Part shown: positions 59,413-64,000 of the stretch, piece after piece
Layout of the letters: every line of letters starts with the position of its first letter
Position numbering within the stretch: the stretch's first letter is position 1
Source of the DNA: Tigriopus japonicus
Lineage: Eukaryota; Arthropoda; Copepoda; Harpacticoida; Harpacticidae
Assembly (NCBI GenBank): GCA_010645155.1
Contig: CM021317.1
Coordinates: 5,807,901-5,871,900 of the forward strand
DNA: 64,000 bases
Reading direction: 5' to 3'
The notes under the pieces: generated by a model
What the model was told of the DNA's origin: nothing
Database searches by the model: none
Seen by the model: the letters and a program-made list of their open reading frames with translations, nothing else
Translations under genes and position numbers: made by a program

Positions 59413-62400
59413 ATGAAGACTTCTTGCCTCTCAGTACTCGCCTTCCTGACTGTGATGGTGGACATTTCAATGGCTCGTCCTCAAACGAATGTCGTGGGTG
59501 AGTGATTTAAAATTATTGATATCTTCATATTTCAAACACAAAGGTGATTATCGTGAATATAGTGTACTGGACATTTCGTCGAAGACAATTGCCTTTTCGC
59601 CAGTGAAAGTCTGAGTTTAAAAAAATCTTTGATGTTATGATTAAAGCCAGGGAAAAATTGATAAAAAGTAGAAAAATACTTAAATTATATTTTCTCCAAA
59701 AATCCAAAGTATTTGAAAAATAGGCCGGATATTTGAAAATATTTTCTTCACAACGCTATCATTAAGTGATTTTGTCTCTCTAGGTACCAATTTTCCGGTA
59801 AATTCTTTGTAAAGTTATTGTGACAGTTCGTTTTTGGAGGCACACTCGACACCAGAGCTATAGAGTCCTATAAGCGCAACCAATGAAATGGAAAAGACGT
59901 GCAACCTTTGAACTTGAATACACAAAATTTCTGTTTTTACATATCCAATGTACATTGAGAAGTTCGAAAATAGGTCAAACTTTTGTGTAAGCCTGCAGTT
60001 TTGGGTTTTGTATTAGTTAAGTGACCTCCCAGTCTTATGTATTGTGACCTCCCAGTCAGCTGTTCGCTAAAGGACCGTATAGTTTTGTTTGTGAATGTCT
60101 AACTTACGTACGAATGTCCTTTCTTAAAGTTTTTGGCTCATTTTGGGTAAGTCCTATCGCGCATTGACCATTCATTATTTCCCTTAATATTACCTGGAAT
60201 ATTATTTTTTCTTGCCTAAATAATCGAGATAATCTGTATTTATTTCTCAAACAAGCAAGACATCAAAAAATGAAGAAAAATGGAGATTATTTTTTTCAAA
60301 TAGTCTACATTGAAAAATGTTCATGCTTCCAGGCCCAAGTTATGACCTTTTTCATATGACAGCAAAAAATGATCAAAATAACAAAGATAGAAATAGATAG
60401 AATCAATAGGTATTAATAATAAGAGAATAGATATGACTAGATGGAATAGAAAAAGCCTATTCATTCTATGAAGGATTGCGCACTGAGCTTTGAATGAACA
60501 TATATTCTGACATGAACGTACATATGAACTAAATATTAAAACGAATTTTCATGCCCAAACGAACACTTATTCATTTCAAAATGAATCCAATTGACCTAGT
60601 ATTCTTACCAAAAATCAAAATTGACATCAATGACCTCGTGATTCACATGTCAGTCTTCCACGATGAAGCGAACAAAGCGGTTTGGGAATTCTATGATAAG
60701 AGGTAATTAGTTTTATACGTACAATACAATGGACAATAGCAATGTCATGCATGTCAATATCGAAAAGACACATTTAGACATTTTTCATGAGTTTGAGTAG
60801 TAGCAAGAAAATGCAATTTTGTCTTCAAGTGCATTTTGGCTCACCTCATTTTGGTTGTCCAAGGTATTGTCCTTGACCTGTCCCATATTCTTGCTTATCT
60901 GCAAAACATGATCTCTAAAATGACACCTCCAAATGAAACATTTACCTTAAGATGCTTTAAAAGAACCACTTTGGCCCAAAAAATGCTCTCCCTGGACGAT
61001 TGAGTGTGGAGTGGCTCTGCAATGTGACTGAAGACAAGGAGACCTTATATAATTTTGAGTGAAAGGTATCCTTGCTGAAGGATAAATTAAGGTGAACACG
61101 TAAATTAAAGCGTAGAGGTCGAGAAAAAGTGGATTGAAGACAAAATTTCGTTTTGACTAGCGCGCTGTAATAAAAGAGTGCAGTCATAAAATGCGCCATC
61201 TTATGCTTGTTATTTAGCAAAAACTCGCACTTTCCGTGAGATTTGTGGATTTGCAAAAAGCAATGATCATATATCAGTTCTTGACAAATAAAAGTGCTAA
61301 AAATGTTGATAGAAAGTTCCAAATGGATGTGCAAGTGTTTTCAGCTGAATCTAGGCAAGAATCATTCATGAAATTGCCTTTCAATTGCCAATATCTTTAC
61401 ACCATTTGTAAACAGATTTAGCGTCTTAATTTTACTCAAAAATATTGCAGGTCCATAAGCAATCCCTAATCAGCAATTGAGACATTTTACAATGTCTTGC
61501 AGATAAATCCGGACAAAGTTTAACTGCCTCTAGATCAATAAGTAGAGCAAGTAGAGAGTCAGTTAATGTTTTATTTGAAAGCCCAACTAGTTAAGAATAC
61601 ATTTATTCAATATGCTGTCCCTTCCTCTCAACCATCTTATCAATCCTGGGCCAGAAGGACTTGCAAGCATTGATGACCTCTGCGGGATCAATGGCAGCCC
61701 ACTTACAACTAATGGAGGTCTTGAGGACATTGATGCTGTTGTGGCTGGTAGTACAGACCTCCCTCTCTAACTTTCCCTAGAAGCAGTAATCCAGAGGATT
61801 CATGTGAGGTGAGTTAGGGGCCAGGTCTTGGCGTCCCAGATCTTGATGTTGCTGATGTTGAGGAGGATCTGGGTGTTCTTGGCCTTGTGAGCCGGGGCTG
61901 AATCTTGCTGGAAGATGAACTTGGCACCATTGGCCTCCTGCAACATCCACAGGGTTGTCACGGTCTTCATCATCTCACAATAACTGTCTGCGCCCACCCT
62001 CTCTTTGGGGTTGAAGAAGTAAGGAGGATCACAGCCCGTTGCTCACCCAAGATGCCCAGGGTCATCACAGAGGCCGGAAATTTGCTGGTGAAGCCGTGAG
62101 GGACCGTGGACCCGTTGCTAGACACCCACCTGTTGTTCTGGACATTGTATGACCTATCCCCTGTCCAATTCTTCTCATCACTGAATAGTGATTCTTCCCC
62201 CATGAGACTTCAGGTCGTTGAGCAACTTTGTCCCATTCTCCACCCTCTTGGCCCTCATGTCATCAGTGAGGATATGGCGAGTGTAGAGCCTGTAGGAATG
62301 AATTTTCAGGTCGCTGTTGATGGCCTTGGAGATGGTGGACACACTCACATCTGTTTTTGGCCAGTGTTGACATTGAGGTCCCTGGAAAAGCCTTAATTGA

Positions 62401-63428
62401 TCTCTTAAGGTCAGCCACAAACCTACAGTCCTCTTCTTGTCACTTGGAGGTGCGTGGGGTGTCCTCTTGGCCACTCCCTCCTCTTTCCAGCACTTCTAGA
62501 CATCGTAGCTCCTTGGGTATTTGAGTGCCTTTGACTGCAGGCCTGTCACACATGCGGGCCATTTCAATGATCACTGTTCTCCTTGTATGCTCCATTGTTG
62601 AGTTGGGAACAATTGTGCCGAAAAAGGTACTTTTTGAAATCTAATAATGCAACCTTTCCAATGCTATATAAATGAACTCGCTACTTGCTCTACTTATTGG
62701 TCTGGAGGCAGTCAAACTTTGTCCGGATTTATCTTTAAGACCCTGTAGTTTGCTCCAAGCTGTTGTTTGACCGTTGCTGTCGGCAAATACATGTGTATCA
62801 TAGAAAGGGCGAGATATTACCACAAAATATGCACTAGATACACTTTATGATTGATTTTACTCTTTTAATAGGGCATTAGTTATAACAAAACTTTGTCCTA
62901 AATCCACTATTTGTCAACATCCACGCATTAACTTACGTGTTAAGCATAAGTTCCCCTTCGATCACATTACAGAGTTTCAATTCCACTGTTTCTTGATTCA
63001 ATGTTTTTTCTTCTTCCCCAGGAAATGCTCCAACCAGAGAAAAGGAGGCCAGCAAGCCCGCCATTTTGTTTGTCCGACCCCTGTTCGATTTCCAAGGCCG
63101 TCTCCTAGACTTTGAAGACGGAATTTCGTCCAAAAGCCTTCCGGAGACGGTAGTAGCCTCCAGATCAAGGCTCCCAGTCCAAAGAGAACCGGTAGATTTT
63201 GGCGAATTCATTGACGAAGAACCATCTCCTACATTGGCCCAACTTCCGGTGTTTGGTCAGACTGACCTGATCCTGAGAACCACTCAAGAGCTCCGAGATC
63301 GGGATCGGAATCAAGAGTCTTTCATTGATATCCAAGGTTCAAATGCGGGCGTGTTGCCATTGGCCTTTGAGATCCCATCTGCTTTGGATCTGTTCCCACC
63401 TCTGCGACCGGCACAGCGATTGGACTGA
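59413..63428 (+). CDS. Predicted secreted protein of unknown function, two exons
   Basis: Exon 1 (59413-59497) encodes MKTSCLSVLAFLTVMVD and on to SMARPQTNVV, a clear signal peptide with likely cleavage near Ala-Arg at about residue 21. Exon 2 (63022-63428) completes a 163-residue protein ending PPLRPAQRLD. The mature part is acidic and polar, without cysteines, and rich in Pro, Asp, Glu and Arg (e.g. LFDFQGRLLDFEDG, FGEFIDEEPSP). Dibasic and Arg sites such as TREKE and VQREP could be cut, so a prohormone or cuticle-related secreted protein is conceivable, but I recognise no family. The 3.5-kb intron carries a decayed mariner (61490-62745). A poly(A) signal lies at 63577-63582. The join rests on GT/AG, phase and the signal peptide. 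Confidence 0.72.
61490..62745 (-). mobile_element. Mariner/Tc1-type transposon in the intron of the secreted-protein gene
   Basis: The ends CAATGTCTTGCAGATAAATC and the complement of the right end CAGGGTCTTAAAGATAAATC are inverted copies over at least 65 bp, with AGATAAATCCGGACAAAG shared exactly. TA flanks both sides (61488-61489 and 62746-62747). Length is 1,256 bp. The transposase runs on the - strand and is broken. Confidence 0.88.
61780..62600 (-). pseudogene. Broken mariner/Tc1-type transposase
   Basis: Pieces in three frames follow the family order: an HTH-like part (VSTISKAINSDLKIHSYRLY), then SLFSDEKNWTGD with the first catalytic Asp, FIFQQDSAPAHKAKNTQ with the second, and NPLDYCF with the third. 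Frameshifts separate the pieces and NSPHMNPLD reads in a different frame from the second Asp. Unlike the copy at 3719-4741, all three catalytic Asp residues are still present, but no intact protein can be made. Confidence 0.82.
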
Positions 63429-64000
63429 TCATTGGTGATTTGAACCTCACTGTTCTTCATGTTTTGTACACGGTGAATATTTATTGAAATATAAAGTGAG
63501 GAGGTTCATTTGAAAATGAATGACATTGACCACGGATCACCGTGCATTGACCAACTTTCAATTTTGGATTGGTAAAAATAAAAACAGGCAGTTGTAAGAT
63601 TACAAGAAACGAGAGGAATTGTGAATTTTGGATATTCAGAACGAAACGTCTCTCGACATACTTTAGTTATTATTGTTGCTGGCCATTAATTTTCATGAAT
63701 GCAGCTTTGAGTGTACCTGATTTCAGTCCTTTTTTATTATAGCACTAACGTAACCACTTAATTAAAAGGTCTCGTTTTTGTTATCGTTTCTTTGCCGATG
63801 ATAATAACAAACTTTGGTTCTTAAAAATTGGACATTATCTGAAATTTATTTGCTTTGCTCAGCATCGTAAAATGACAATCTTTAGCCACGTAGGGACATG
63901 ATGATTTTTTCGTCTCATTCATTAAATCAATTTCGGGCATTTTTAGGCTTAATTGGATGTAAATTAATAGCATAATTGGATCTATTGAATTTTTGGAACG
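63429..64000. other. 3' flank of the secreted-protein gene
   Basis: Contains AATAAA at 63577-63582, about 150 bp after the stop codon, a likely poly(A) signal. Beyond it the sequence is AT-rich and I see no gene before the window ends. Confidence 0.6.

Overview
The window looks like nuclear DNA from an invertebrate animal. It has split genes with GT-AG introns of about 50 bp to 3.5 kb, a ciliary transport gene (IFT122), a cationic amino-acid transporter, an extended synaptotagmin, and a heavy load of mariner-type elements, hAT-like MITEs, foldback repeats and LINE tails. A crustacean, perhaps a copepod, is plausible from the gene style, but nothing here fixes the species. There are no bacterial operons, CRISPR arrays or viral genes.

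Layout. 1-7.5 kb is repeat-rich DNA without a supported protein gene; it holds a tRNA-like sequence, a 21-bp tandem array, a terminator-like hairpin and one decayed mariner bounded by TA (3559-4866). 7.9-37.3 kb is a tandem pair of ABCC4-type (MRP4-like) ABC transporters on the + strand. Copy 1 (7948-19840) can be joined from 18 exons, all in phase, into a 1,386-residue full transporter. Copy 2 (25440-35018) has the same 18 exons with almost the same lengths, but exon 10 carries a 440-bp MITE with a target duplication and an in-frame stop. Its 3' end (33325-36254) is a nearly identical copy of the copy 1 3' end, while what look like its own older exons 17 and 18 lie stranded downstream at 36852-37294. 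37.3-42.9 kb is a graveyard of LINE fragments and nested elements. 42.9-46.5 kb is an intronless IFT122 on the - strand. 47.7-50.7 kb is a five-exon cytochrome b561 on the + strand, tail to tail with an intronless extended synaptotagmin-like gene (50949-52601, - strand). 54.1-56.7 kb is an eight-exon SLC7 cationic amino-acid transporter (- strand, 624 residues). 59.4-63.4 kb is a two-exon gene for a 163-residue predicted secreted protein of unknown function, with a second decayed mariner in its intron.

The genes do not form one pathway. The most notable biology is the ABCC pair: a duplicated transporter that has been partly homogenised by gene conversion, cut by a MITE inside a coding exon, and given a transplanted 3' end. 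All exon joins were worked out by hand from splice sites, reading phase and family similarity; none is backed here by transcripts.
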